A stretch of 64,000 nucleotides of DNA from Marinifilum breve (GTDB taxonomy: Bacteria; Bacteroidota; Bacteroidia; Bacteroidales; Marinifilaceae), in the NCBI RefSeq assembly GCF_003202155.1, contig NZ_QFLI01000010.1, positions 164,078 through 228,077 on the forward strand, given 5' to 3'. Position numbers and translations under genes: made by a program. This document shows positions 55,556 to 64,000 of the stretch, one piece after another (positions within the stretch are counted from its first letter, which is position 1; each line of letters starts with the position of its first letter). The notes below the pieces were generated by a model. That model had not been told where the DNA came from and did no database searches. It saw only the letters and a program-made list of their open reading frames with translations.

Positions 55556-55986
55556 AGTGTGTAGGTTTTGTTAGCTACCTATAAATTTATCATAGTTTGT
55601 CGATAAATTCAAGTGGTGTTTAATAAAATCTAAAAATAATTAGGTAGTCTGTGCCACGACAAGCACGACTATCGAAACTAAGTAATACAAAATTCACCGA
55701 CTTCGTAAAGATTTGGAATTAACAGGAATATAATGTGGATTGTAATAGGGTATTACATTTTATTATCCACATATAAATGTATGGTAATAAAAACAAAAGA
55801 AATAATGAAAAAGAAAGTGATAATTAAATTAATACTATAAAATAAAAGAAAAAGTAATAATAAATAATGCACCAAATATAGAATACATGAAAAAGTAAAT
55901 AGAATACTAATTAATATAAAAATAAGTATTAACTTTTATAAGGAATTATAATTGATCTTATCAGATAAGTGAAAAAACTGCATATT
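55556..55986. other. AT-rich intergenic region with a DnaA-box-like site
   Basis: About 430 bp. Holds an exact TTATCCACA (55763-55771) and a near match on the opposite strand at 55734-55742 (TGTGGATTG, 7 of 9). The rest is very A-rich. No gene. Confidence 0.4.
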
Positions 55987-56718
55987 ATGGAAAAGATTTT
56001 ATCAAAAATCGATCACAAAATAATGAGTACGCTTTGCAATGATATTATTTGTATCAAATTGAATTCAGTTTTGAAGGAGGATATTTACTTCATGAGTAAA
56101 TTAAGTGCAATAAAAGAATTAACTGAGAAATTGATAGATAAAACAAATGAAGAGTGGAGAACAAAGCGCGTTCGGAAATTTGATAACATCAGAAATACCG
56201 ATTTAAGAGCCATTTTTTATTTGGTAGAGGCTTATTCATATAGGCGTGAAGATGATAAAAAGCAAAGCGCTCTGAAGCTGAAGGAAATTCTAGACCGGTT
56301 TGGACTTCAGATCATCAAAAAATCATATGTCGACAAATCAAGTTCAACACGGGCATTGCTTGCACAGCTCAAGAGTGAGAAGCTTAAATACGACAGGGAG
56401 CAAATTGCTGATCTCGATCAATTGATCTCAAATTTGGAACAATCTCAGCAAGACTATTACAACGCCTTGTCTCTTCAGTTGGAAGATGATTTAAAAAGAA
56501 AGAATTCTAAGCCTGCCCATATTCTTTCAATAGAACTAAGAAAATTGATTAACGAAGAATTTGCACCTTATATCCATGCCATGAAATTAGCAAACAAGGA
56601 AGCATATGTTTATCACTCAAAAAAGCTGTCAACCATTATCAAAAGCTATAATGCAGAAGTAAGAAATCATCAAAATTATCTGAAGCGCAAAAAGCAGTCT
56701 CACCTGGCAAGCATATAA
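55987..56718 (+). CDS. DUF6261-like helical protein
   Basis: About 243 residues. A GTG six codons upstream is possible, but ATG at 55987 (MEKILSKIDHK) is preferred. It is helix-rich with the pattern ...LRAIFYLVEAYS..., LKEILDRFG, then SYVDKSS and ALLAQLKS, followed by coiled helices; this matches the DUF6261 type, unknown function, found in Bacteroidota. No signal or TM. It stands alone in AT-rich DNA with a TTATCCACA site on each side. Confidence 0.65.
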   Translation: MEKILSKIDHKIMSTLCNDIICIKLNSVLKEDIYFMSKLSAIKELTEKLIDKTNEEWRTKRVRKFDNIRNTDLRAIFYLVEAYSYRREDDKKQSALKLKEILDRFGLQIIKKSYVDKSSSTRALLAQLKSEKLKYDREQIADLDQLISNLEQSQQDYYNALSLQLEDDLKRKNSKPAHILSIELRKLINEEFAPYIHAMKLANKEAYVYHSKKLSTIIKSYNAEVRNHQNYLKRKKQSHLASI

Positions 56719-57377
56719 TTCCATCTTATCCACATCTCACACAATTCTACGGTACAGATTAAAATAATCTGGCATTATTTTGCTAATTAAATTCCTCAAA
56801 TCGTGGTTGTTTTGATTTTTATTTAGAATAAAAATAAATTAACAGATAAATATGTTAAGATGTTTTCATTTTAAATTTATGTTTTCCGTATCCCAAAAGT
56901 AAAATTGGATCTATGATCAACATATGAAACATCCATATTATGATGTTGATTAAATTTTAAAGAAGTCATGTTATATGTCTTGTTTAATCAAGCTTTGGTG
57001 ATTTTAAAATGCAAAAATATTCAAGTAAACGGATATAAAAACATGATGAATGAAAAAAAAGCACCAAAAAAAAATTATCGTATAATAAAATTATTGATAC
57101 AACTCAATTTACTTGCTTGTATTTTATAGGTATTACCATTAAATAACATGAAAATTTTAATTATGTGATTAAAATACACTAATTTCAATATTGATTATGG
57201 GTTAATTAAGTAAAAAATATCCTTTGATTGACTAATAATTATTAAAAGTCTCATGGAAGAATTGAATGATGAATTTGCTGGGGAGTTAGAGACCAGATTG
57301 AAATATATGACGATAGACTAACGAATCTATATTATATCAATAAACATCTATTTTATTAATTCATTAAAAATTCACTT
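56719..57377. other. Very AT-rich 660-bp gap
   Basis: No gene of normal size. It carries a second exact TTATCCACA (56726-56734). A 22-codon frame at 57253-57321 (ATG to TAA) is open but unsupported. Otherwise poly-A and poly-T rich with no clear promoter. Confidence 0.5.
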
Positions 57378-57965
57378 ATGGATACATTTATTTCTTTTAT
57401 CGCCCTATGGCCCTTAAATTGGGCTCCTAAGTATTGGGCTAATTGTTGGGGAGGGAAACTTACCGTTAGCGAAAACGCAAGTCTATTTTCCTTAATTGGA
57501 ATCACCTATGGCGGAGATGGTAGAATCAACTTTAACTTACCGGATTTTAGGGGACGTGTTCCTCTTGGATATGGGCAGGGAAGAGGACTTAGCCCTTACC
57601 AAATGGGTTGGTTTGGAGGTTATGAACAAGTAGGCCTCATTCAAAACCAGATGCCGCAGCACACACATATCGCAGCACTCACTTCGCTTGGTATTGAGTT
57701 TAAAGCAAGTGATGTGGCAGGAACGGAGAGTACTCCGGGTACAAATAACGCTCACACACTAGCTGCAACTAAAGATGGATTCAATCCTGGTGATACATTG
57801 TACAATTCTGAAACTCCAACAGTAGACCTTAATGGGGTTAGCATTAAAGGTGGTGGTGTATCAGTCCAAGATACAGGAGGCAGTTTGCCACACGAAAACC
57901 GCCAACCATACCTGGTAACCAATTACATTATGAGCTTGCAGGGTATTTACCCAACCAGAGATTAA
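57378..57965 (+). CDS. Phage tail collar domain protein (microcystin-dependent-protein-like)
   Basis: A 195-residue protein without signal peptide. Residues about 25-85 form the tail collar domain (LFSLIGITYGGDG, FNLPDFRGRVPLGYGQG) and residues about 92-99 hold MPQHTH; the end has SLPHENRQPYLVTNYIM. This is the collar/tail-fibre fold seen in phage T4 gp12 and in bacterial MdpB-like proteins. No other phage gene is nearby. It precedes a binding-protein-like gene and a giant adhesin on the same strand, with a terminator hairpin after it. Confidence 0.85.
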   Translation: MDTFISFIALWPLNWAPKYWANCWGGKLTVSENASLFSLIGITYGGDGRINFNLPDFRGRVPLGYGQGRGLSPYQMGWFGGYEQVGLIQNQMPQHTHIAALTSLGIEFKASDVAGTESTPGTNNAHTLAATKDGFNPGDTLYNSETPTVDLNGVSIKGGGVSVQDTGGSLPHENRQPYLVTNYIMSLQGIYPTRD

Positions 57966-57973
57966 AATATCAC

Positions 57974-58006
57974 GAGATTGGGCATTTTTTGCCTAATCTC
58001 TTTTTT
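57974..58006 (+). terminator. Terminator after the collar gene
   Basis: Stem GAGATTGGGC/GCCTAATCTC (one G-U), 7-nt T-rich loop and six T. It lies between the collar and binding-protein genes, so any read-through is attenuated. Confidence 0.8.
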
Positions 58007-58025
58007 CCTAAAACATTCTATACAT

Positions 58026-59183
58026 ATGCAGCGAAACATTAAGATAGGATTTCTTGTTCCGTATTCCTCGATCTACCCCCAAATGATTCCCAGCCTAATT
58101 AGTGGCTTTTATTCCGCAGTTCCAGAAAAGTACCATTCTCTATTCCAGGTTATACCGGAATACGTAGGCCAGGGTGGCGAAAAGCAGGTTGTTGATGCCG
58201 CCAATAAACTTCTTAATTTTCATCAAGTGGACATTCTTTCCGGATTAATTAGTTATTTGGTTCTGCCAACCTTAATTCCAAGCATTGAAAAAAGAAAAAG
58301 GTTGGGATTCTTCTTCGATCTTGGAGAATACATTCCCTACACTCATCATCTGTCCGATAGTATTTTTGTAAACAGCTTTCAGATGTGGCAATCGGAATTT
58401 GCACTGGGATACTGGGCACACAAACAATTTGGCGAAAAAGGTACAGTAATTATGCCAATATACGATGGTGGATACCATTTGCAATCGGCCTTTCGACAAG
58501 GTGCTGTTATGGCCGGAGCAGACAATCTTGACATACAGGTTTTAAAGTACCATCCTGAAAATTGTAATGCAGAACAAATACAATCGGTATTGGATAAAGT
58601 GAAAAGTCAAAATCCTTCCTTTGTTCATGCTCTGTTCTGTGGAACCGAAGCAGAAGAGTTCTTTAACGAATATCACAAAGCCGAATTAAATAAGGCAATT
58701 CCATTGATCACCACTGCACACATGGCATCGGAAGAAATATTGAAAGAGGTAAGCAATTTGAGTTTGAATTTTTACTCTGCCTCTATGTGGAACTACAATT
58801 CTATTGAAGAACTCAACCTGACATTTAAAAAGAGAGTTTCTGATTTTGCAGGACAAAAAGCTGATCTGTTCACGCTTTTGGGGTACGAAATGGGTCTACT
58901 GTTCGAGCAATTAATACCTGAATTCAATCGGAGAGATTGGACAGAAATCAAAAAACGTTTCAAAACTGAAAATATAAAAGGTCCAAGGGGCACTCGCTCT
59001 TTTTTCCTCAACTCAGAGTATGCTACACCACTTATTGACATTGAGAAAATCAATGTAAGCCATAAAAAAATCAACAAAATAACCATTGAACAAGGCAAAG
59101 CCATGCAGTACGATCATAACACCTACGAAAGCATTCACAAAGAGAATGTGAGTGGGTGGCTAAATCCCTACTTGTGTGTTTAA
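58026..59183 (+). CDS. Periplasmic-binding-protein-like (type 1, Peripla_BP_6) protein without signal peptide
   Basis: About 385 residues from the ATG giving MQRNIKIGFLVPYSSIYPQ; a longer frame adds 16 hydrophobic residues upstream. The fold fits branched-chain amino-acid-binding proteins (IGFLVPYSS, VDILSGLISYLVLPTLIPSIEKR, GTVIMPIYDGGYH, TTAHMASEEIL), each shortened here. No signal peptide is evident with this start, so it may be cytosolic or released by another route. No permease or ATPase gene is adjacent. Probably a receptor-like or ligand-sensing protein. Confidence 0.7.
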   Translation: MQRNIKIGFLVPYSSIYPQMIPSLISGFYSAVPEKYHSLFQVIPEYVGQGGEKQVVDAANKLLNFHQVDILSGLISYLVLPTLIPSIEKRKRLGFFFDLGEYIPYTHHLSDSIFVNSFQMWQSEFALGYWAHKQFGEKGTVIMPIYDGGYHLQSAFRQGAVMAGADNLDIQVLKYHPENCNAEQIQSVLDKVKSQNPSFVHALFCGTEAEEFFNEYHKAELNKAIPLITTAHMASEEILKEVSNLSLNFYSASMWNYNSIEELNLTFKKRVSDFAGQKADLFTLLGYEMGLLFEQLIPEFNRRDWTEIKKRFKTENIKGPRGTRSFFLNSEYATPLIDIEKINVSHKKINKITIEQGKAMQYDHNTYESIHKENVSGWLNPYLCV

Positions 59184-59229
59184 ACCCATTTAATCATTAT
59201 CCTAAGTAAGTCCTTTAAAAACGATCACT

Positions 59230-62200
59230 ATGAACAAATTTTACATTTTCAACACTGATAATAAACACAGTATTGAGCCTAAACAATTTTTAAGGCATTC
59301 CAAGTTTTGTGTAGATCTCAACCGCTTGATATTGATATTATTTCTTTTAATTAGCATACTGCTCATTAATGGAAATCCTGCTTTTTCTCAATGTACAATT
59401 TCTCCTACAAGCGAGGATGGTAGTCAAGCAAGTTTATCGACTATGGGGAATAGCTTTACTGCTTGCCAGAATGGTGTACTTGACAAAATTAGAGTACTTA
59501 GTTTCACGAACACTACAAATTCATCATCGCTAACAATTTATGCTGGCGATGGAGTAGATGGTACAGTATTAGGCACAAAATCCTCAATTAGTTTGAATAA
59601 AGCTTTAACTGGATACGGTGATTGGGCAGAAATCGATCTGTCTTCATTAAATATTTCTGTTGTTAATGGAAACAAATATACTTTCTATTTTACTACTGAT
59701 GTACAAATATATTATTGTAATGATAACGTTCCGGGTGGAAATATGTATCAGGATCAAGGTAGTGGCACTGTATCATTAGGATCAAAAGACCTCCGTTTTG
59801 AGGTGGATATTGTTGGACCAATAAATGCTGATCCAACAATTTCAGTTGATAACAGCACCTTATCGTATACTGAAAACAATGCTGCAACATTAATTGATGC
59901 AACAGCATCGGTAAATGATGCAGATGGCGATGCCGATTGGAATGGAGGAGGTTTGACTGTTCAGGTAACGGCAAACTCTGATAGTGCAGACGAAATTAGT
60001 ATTAGTGATACCGATGGAGATGGTACGGCAATTACCATAAGTGGAACCAATTTACTAGCCAATGGAACTGACATAGGTGATTTAACTACCAGTGGTGGAG
60101 TTGTAACAGGTGGTACAATGTTATCAATTGTCTTTGATTCCGATGCTACCAATGCAAATGTTCAGGAGGTACTTCAATCGCTTCGATATCGAAATACATC
60201 TGATGACCCCGGAACTGTTAATAAAACCATTACAATAAATGCCACCGATAAAAATGCTGCGAATTCTTCGGATACCAGAACTATAAGCATAATAGCTGTA
60301 AACGATGAACCTGTTCTAATTAGTACAGGTCTAAATCCAACCTTCACCGAAGGAGAAAGCGCAGTAAGTCTATTCCAAAGTACCTCAGCATCTACAGTTG
60401 AGAGCGGACAAACATTCTCTGATTTTACGATGACCGTAAGCAATGTAAATAATGGATCAAATGAAAGATTAAATGTAGATGGAACTACTATTGTACTTAC
60501 TAATGGCACATCTGGTACAACTACTGGAAATTCAATTAGTTACAATGTGTCTGTATCAGGAACTATCGCAACAGTAAATTTTAGTGGTGGTACATTAAGT
60601 ACTTTATCATTACAAACACTTATAGATGCAATAAGCTACCAAAACAATAGCAATAGTCCATATACAGCAAATCGTACAGTTACTATTACAAGCATAAAAG
60701 ATAGTGGAGGGACTGCAAACAGTGGAGATGATACTGCTGCACTTTCAGTTAATTCTACTGTTACAGTCGTGGCAGTTAATGATAAGCCAACTGGTGCCAA
60801 TTTTACTGCCAACTCTATTTACAAAGGAACATCCTATGTTTTTTCGACCTCAGATTTTGGCTTTACGGACATTGATGGCGATATTATGACCAAGATTGCA
60901 GTAAATCTGGTTCCTCATGAGGGTATTTTGTATGTTGATGCAGACAATGGCGATGATTATGACGCTGGAGAAGAGTTATCGAACGCAGACAATGTTACCA
61001 AGGCTGATTTGGATAACGGGAACCTGCAATATTACAATAATACAGGAATCAATAGTTACTTTGAATTTGCTGTGTACGATGGTACAGCCTACAGCGCTTC
61101 CACCTACACTGCAACACTAAATATTATAGCTTTTCCAGCCGTAACAACCCAGGCCGTTTCTTCCATTACCGCAACAACAGCAACCGGAAATGGAAACATT
61201 AATGATCTTGGGATTCCTAATCCTACAGCTCATGGTGTATGTTGGAGTACTTCGGAAAATCCTACAACTGCAGACAGTAAGGATGATAAGGGGGCGGCTT
61301 CGGTAACGGGTGCTTTTACTTGCGACATTACCGGCTTATCCGCGGGAACCACCTACTATGCCAGGGCTTTTGCTACGAACGATGCAGGTACGGTTTACGG
61401 TAGCCAGGTTAGTTTTAAAACCAATAATCCTCCAACTGTTGTCAATCGTACCTTCACTGATATTCACAAGGGAAATGTATATCCTAACATAGGTAATATT
61501 GCCCTTGATTATACTGATGAAGATGGAGATAGCGATTACCTTCGAAAAATTCGTATATCGGCTTTACCTGGAAATGGAACCTTGTTTTTGGACCCGGATA
61601 ATAATAATATAATTGATCCTGGTGAAGCAATTGTGCTTAATCAACTGGTTTCCCGGGATCATCTAAATTGGGGATGGTTGAAATATCTGAATACGGATGG
61701 TGTCAGTTCCAGTTTTACCTATGAAGCGAGTGATGGCACTGATTACAGTAATACTGCTACCGTTAGCTTAAATGTAAAGGCTACTCCAAGGGTTACGTTT
61801 ACAAACATTGCCCAAACCATTAGTGAGGCAACCGAAACGATAACAATCACCGTTCAATTGTCAGAGGCAATTAATTATGCACAGGTAACCGTACCCTTTA
61901 CTGTGGATCCTGCCAGCACGGCAACCGATGGTGGTGTGGATTATTCCATTACAGGAAGTCCGATTAAAATTCTTGCAGGGGAGACATCCAACACTTTCAA
62001 TATAACAATTAATAATGATGGTTTGGATGAACCGGATGAAACGGTGATTGTGAATATGGGGGAGCCTACCAATGCAATTCAAGGTGCAACCTCTACTTTT
62101 ACAGCAAATATAATTGATAATGATCTTGCCCCAACTGTTAGCTTTAGCACTGAAAATTCAGAAAGATCGGAATCAATTAGCAGTACCGATCTACAAGTTA

Positions 62201-64000
62201 ATCTTTCTGCAGCAAGTGGTTATCCTGTTAGTGTAGATTATGTGGTTCAGGGGACAAGTACTGCTACAGGATCAGGTACTGATTATACTTTAGCCAATGG
62301 AACATTAAGTTTTGCAGAAGGCGAAACCAGTAAAAATATTAGTATCACAGATATCATTGATGATACATTAGATGAGGAAGATGAAACGATTGAAGTTGTC
62401 TTAACCAATCCCAATAATGCAAGTTTAGGAACAAAACAAACTCATACATACACTATTTTAGATAATGATGATCCCCCAACGGTAAGTTTTACTACTGAAT
62501 CGCAGGTAAGCTCAAATGAATCAGGAACCATGCAAATTACCGCAGAATTATCCGCAATAAGTGGAAGAGATGTAAGTGTAGATTTTTCAGTAAATGAAAC
62601 AAGTACAGCATCTGGAGGAGGGATAGATTATAGCATTGAAAATAGCCCTCTAAATTTTGCAGCAGGAAGCACATCGGCTGATATTACGATTACCATATCA
62701 ATGGATATGCTGGATGAATCAGATGAAAGCGTGATAGTAGATATGGTGAATATAACCAATGCAACCCAGGGAGCAATTCAATCTCACACAGTAAGTATCA
62801 AGGACGATGATCACACCCCAGTGATTACCGCAAACCAAACTTTCGATGTTGATGAAAATAAAGATAACAATGCAGTTATCGGAACAGTTTTGGCTTCTGA
62901 TGAAGATGCTGGAACTTCTTTTTCACAATGGTTAATTGTTGGTGGCAATGATGATGGCATTTTTGCGATTAATACGACATCTGGAGAAATTAGTATTGCA
63001 GACAACACCAATCTTGATTTTGAGCAAACGGAATCATATACACTTTCTATAACAGTAAGTGATGGCGTAAATACTAGTCTGGCGGAAAATGTTAGGATCG
63101 ATATCAATGATTTGAATGATAACACTCCCGTTATTGCATCAAATCAAACTTTCGATGTTGATGAAAACAAAGATAACAATGCAGTTGTTGGAACAGTTTT
63201 GGTGTCTGATGAAGATGCTGGAACTTCTTTTTCGCAATGGTTAATTGTTAGTGGCAATGATGATGGTGTTTTTGCGATTAATACGACATCCGGAGAAATC
63301 AGTATTGCAGACAACACGAATCTTGATTTTGAACAAACAGAATCATATACACTTTCTATAACAGTAAGTGATGGCGTAAATACGAGTCTGGCTGAGAATA
63401 TTAGGATTGACATCAATGATTTAAATGACAATATTCCAGTTGTTACTGCAAATCAAACTTTCAATGTAGATGAAAACAAAGCTAATAATACAATTATTGG
63501 AACAGTAATGGCTACAGATAATGACGCCGGTACAAGTTTCTCTACTTGGAAAATTACAGCTGGAAACACAGATGGTATATTTGAGCTTAACGCTTCTTCC
63601 GGAGAAATCAGTATTGCAGACAATACGAATCTGGATTATGAAACCACAACCAGCTATACATTAAGCTTAACGGTAAGCGATGGAACAAATATTTCTGCCT
63701 CAGAAACCATAAATGTTGATGTGAATCCAATAAATGATATTGCTCCAATCATTACCTGTTGTCAAGTGTTTGATGTTGTTGAAAATGTGGATAATAATAC
63801 CCGAATAGGGAAAGTTTCAGCTTCAGACGCCGATGCTGGAGATGATGATTTCTATACTGATTGGGTAATAGTTGCAGGAAATGAGGATGGTATATTTAAA
63901 ATTGATGAAAATTCAGGTGAAATAACAATTCTGGATAATACCTATTTGGATTATGAACGAAATGGGAGTCATAACCTAACTTTAACGGTAAGTGACGGGT
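59230..64000 (+). CDS. Giant repeat adhesin, partial: Calx-beta and cadherin domains
   Basis: Open from ATG 59230 to the window edge with no stop (1590 codons so far). A signal-like hydrophobic segment lies near residues 36-57 after an unusually long polar N-terminus. Then come a beta-sandwich (about 60-195), cadherin/VCBS-like blocks (about 200-640), a FN3-like block (about 640-730), three Calx-beta domains (about 850-1200; VTFTNIAQTISEATE, DGGVDYSI) and four 103-residue cadherin repeats from about 1200 (FDVDENKDNN, DNTNLDFEQTESYTLSITVSDG, separated). Cell-surface adhesin; the C-terminal sorting domain lies outside the window. Confidence 0.9.
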   Translation, partial: MNKFYIFNTDNKHSIEPKQFLRHSKFCVDLNRLILILFLLISILLINGNPAFSQCTISPTSEDGSQASLSTMGNSFTACQNGVLDKIRVLSFTNTTNSSSLTIYAGDGVDGTVLGTKSSISLNKALTGYGDWAEIDLSSLNISVVNGNKYTFYFTTDVQIYYCNDNVPGGNMYQDQGSGTVSLGSKDLRFEVDIVGPINADPTISVDNSTLSYTENNAATLIDATASVNDADGDADWNGGGLTVQVTANSDSADEISISDTDGDGTAITISGTNLLANGTDIGDLTTSGGVVTGGTMLSIVFDSDATNANVQEVLQSLRYRNTSDDPGTVNKTITINATDKNAANSSDTRTISIIAVNDEPVLISTGLNPTFTEGESAVSLFQSTSASTVESGQTFSDFTMTVSNVNNGSNERLNVDGTTIVLTNGTSGTTTGNSISYNVSVSGTIATVNFSGGTLSTLSLQTLIDAISYQNNSNSPYTANRTVTITSIKDSGGTANSGDDTAALSVNSTVTVVAVNDKPTGANFTANSIYKGTSYVFSTSDFGFTDIDGDIMTKIAVNLVPHEGILYVDADNGDDYDAGEELSNADNVTKADLDNGNLQYYNNTGINSYFEFAVYDGTAYSASTYTATLNIIAFPAVTTQAVSSITATTATGNGNINDLGIPNPTAHGVCWSTSENPTTADSKDDKGAASVTGAFTCDITGLSAGTTYYARAFATNDAGTVYGSQVSFKTNNPPTVVNRTFTDIHKGNVYPNIGNIALDYTDEDGDSDYLRKIRISALPGNGTLFLDPDNNNIIDPGEAIVLNQLVSRDHLNWGWLKYLNTDGVSSSFTYEASDGTDYSNTATVSLNVKATPRVTFTNIAQTISEATETITITVQLSEAINYAQVTVPFTVDPASTATDGGVDYSITGSPIKILAGETSNTFNITINNDGLDEPDETVIVNMGEPTNAIQGATSTFTANIIDNDLAPTVSFSTENSERSESISSTDLQVNLSAASGYPVSVDYVVQGTSTATGSGTDYTLANGTLSFAEGETSKNISITDIIDDTLDEEDETIEVVLTNPNNASLGTKQTHTYTILDNDDPPTVSFTTESQVSSNESGTMQITAELSAISGRDVSVDFSVNETSTASGGGIDYSIENSPLNFAAGSTSADITITISMDMLDESDESVIVDMVNITNATQGAIQSHTVSIKDDDHTPVITANQTFDVDENKDNNAVIGTVLASDEDAGTSFSQWLIVGGNDDGIFAINTTSGEISIADNTNLDFEQTESYTLSITVSDGVNTSLAENVRIDINDLNDNTPVIASNQTFDVDENKDNNAVVGTVLVSDEDAGTSFSQWLIVSGNDDGVFAINTTSGEISIADNTNLDFEQTESYTLSITVSDGVNTSLAENIRIDINDLNDNIPVVTANQTFNVDENKANNTIIGTVMATDNDAGTSFSTWKITAGNTDGIFELNASSGEISIADNTNLDYETTTSYTLSLTVSDGTNISASETINVDVNPINDIAPIITCCQVFDVVENVDNNTRIGKVSASDADAGDDDFYTDWVIVAGNEDGIFKIDENSGEITILDNTYLDYERNGSHNLTLTVSDG
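62842..64000 (+). repeat. Four in-frame cadherin repeats, exact 309-bp period
   Basis: The equivalent codon (Phe of TF-DV-DE) falls at 62842, 63151, 63460 and 63769, all 309 bp apart. The first two units are nearly identical at DNA level, with later units more diverged. This suggests recent unit duplication or gene conversion. Confidence 0.85.

Noticed and set aside
57253-57321. 22-codon frame in the AT-rich gap before the collar gene
   Set aside because: Too short, no promoter or conservation evidence in the window; left as a possibility only.
59693-63431. Several minus-strand and alternate-frame ORFs under the giant adhesin
   Set aside because: They are shadows of the repetitive plus-strand frame, which is continuous from 59230 to the window edge.
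57378-64000. A prophage at the right end, because of the collar domain
   Set aside because: No tail, capsid, terminase, integrase or lysis gene is seen; the neighbours are a binding-protein homologue and a surface adhesin.

Overview
The window reads as chromosomal DNA of a Gram-negative Bacteroidota bacterium, most likely a marine Bacteroidales (Marinifilaceae-like; this placement is an inference). Support: AT-rich DNA, several TTTG-N17-19-TAnnTTTG promoters, a PorP/SprF-OmpA protein and a gliding-motility (type B) C-terminal domain of the type IX secretion system, single-chain glycyl-tRNA synthetase, an ftsX-DUF3098-uppP-truB-queA cluster, DUF4834 and DUF5723 proteins. No rRNA, IS element, CRISPR array or prophage was seen; one tRNA (Leu, CAA) is present.

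Layout. 0-5 kb: globin, TM2 protein, then the minus-strand ftsX/DUF3098/uppP/truB/queA cluster. 5-13 kb: a surface-polymer locus with a flippase facing a minus-strand run of YfhO-like membrane protein, two CDP-glycerol glycerophosphotransferases, glycerol-3-phosphate cytidylyltransferase and an LpxL-type acyltransferase. 13-17.3 kb: Ntn-hydrolase, nitrilase, glycyl-tRNA synthetase, DUF4834. 17.4-18.3 kb: non-coding, with a 23-bp-period dyad array and three tandem small-RNA units. 18.3-24.4 kb: DUF5723 outer-membrane protein, a lipoprotein, and a large exported protein. 24.6-30.4 kb: aldehyde dehydrogenase, dihydroorotate-dehydrogenase-like protein, AbgT transporter, tRNA-Leu, unknown helical protein. 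30.4-32.5 kb: a 21-bp-period array, a TIM-barrel protein and two more small-RNA units. 33-38.5 kb: PorP/SprF-OmpA protein and a 1301-residue repeat adhesin. 38.9-53.3 kb: mostly housekeeping (dCMP deaminase, S41 protease, hemN, butyrate kinase, trpS, rbfA, LolE-type permease, dusB, CPBP protease). 53.4-57.4 kb: TonB-domain protein, hypotheticals, very AT-rich spacers. 57.4-64 kb: a phage-tail-collar protein, a signal-less periplasmic-binding-protein homologue and a giant Calx-beta/cadherin adhesin running off the window.

The most unusual content is non-coding. Five copies of an apparent small-RNA family (three tandem on the minus strand near 17.7-18.2 kb, two on the plus strand near 32.1-32.3 kb) each have a -7-like promoter element and a rho-independent terminator. 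The three tandem copies and copy 5 share an identical 29-nt core; copy 4 lacks the core but shares the promoter and 5' region. The tandem units read as the antisense of an mRNA leader plus start codon. Two degenerate intergenic arrays with exact 23-bp and 21-bp periods lie near these RNAs. The collar/binding-protein/adhesin trio at the right end is the best candidate for an undescribed protein system.
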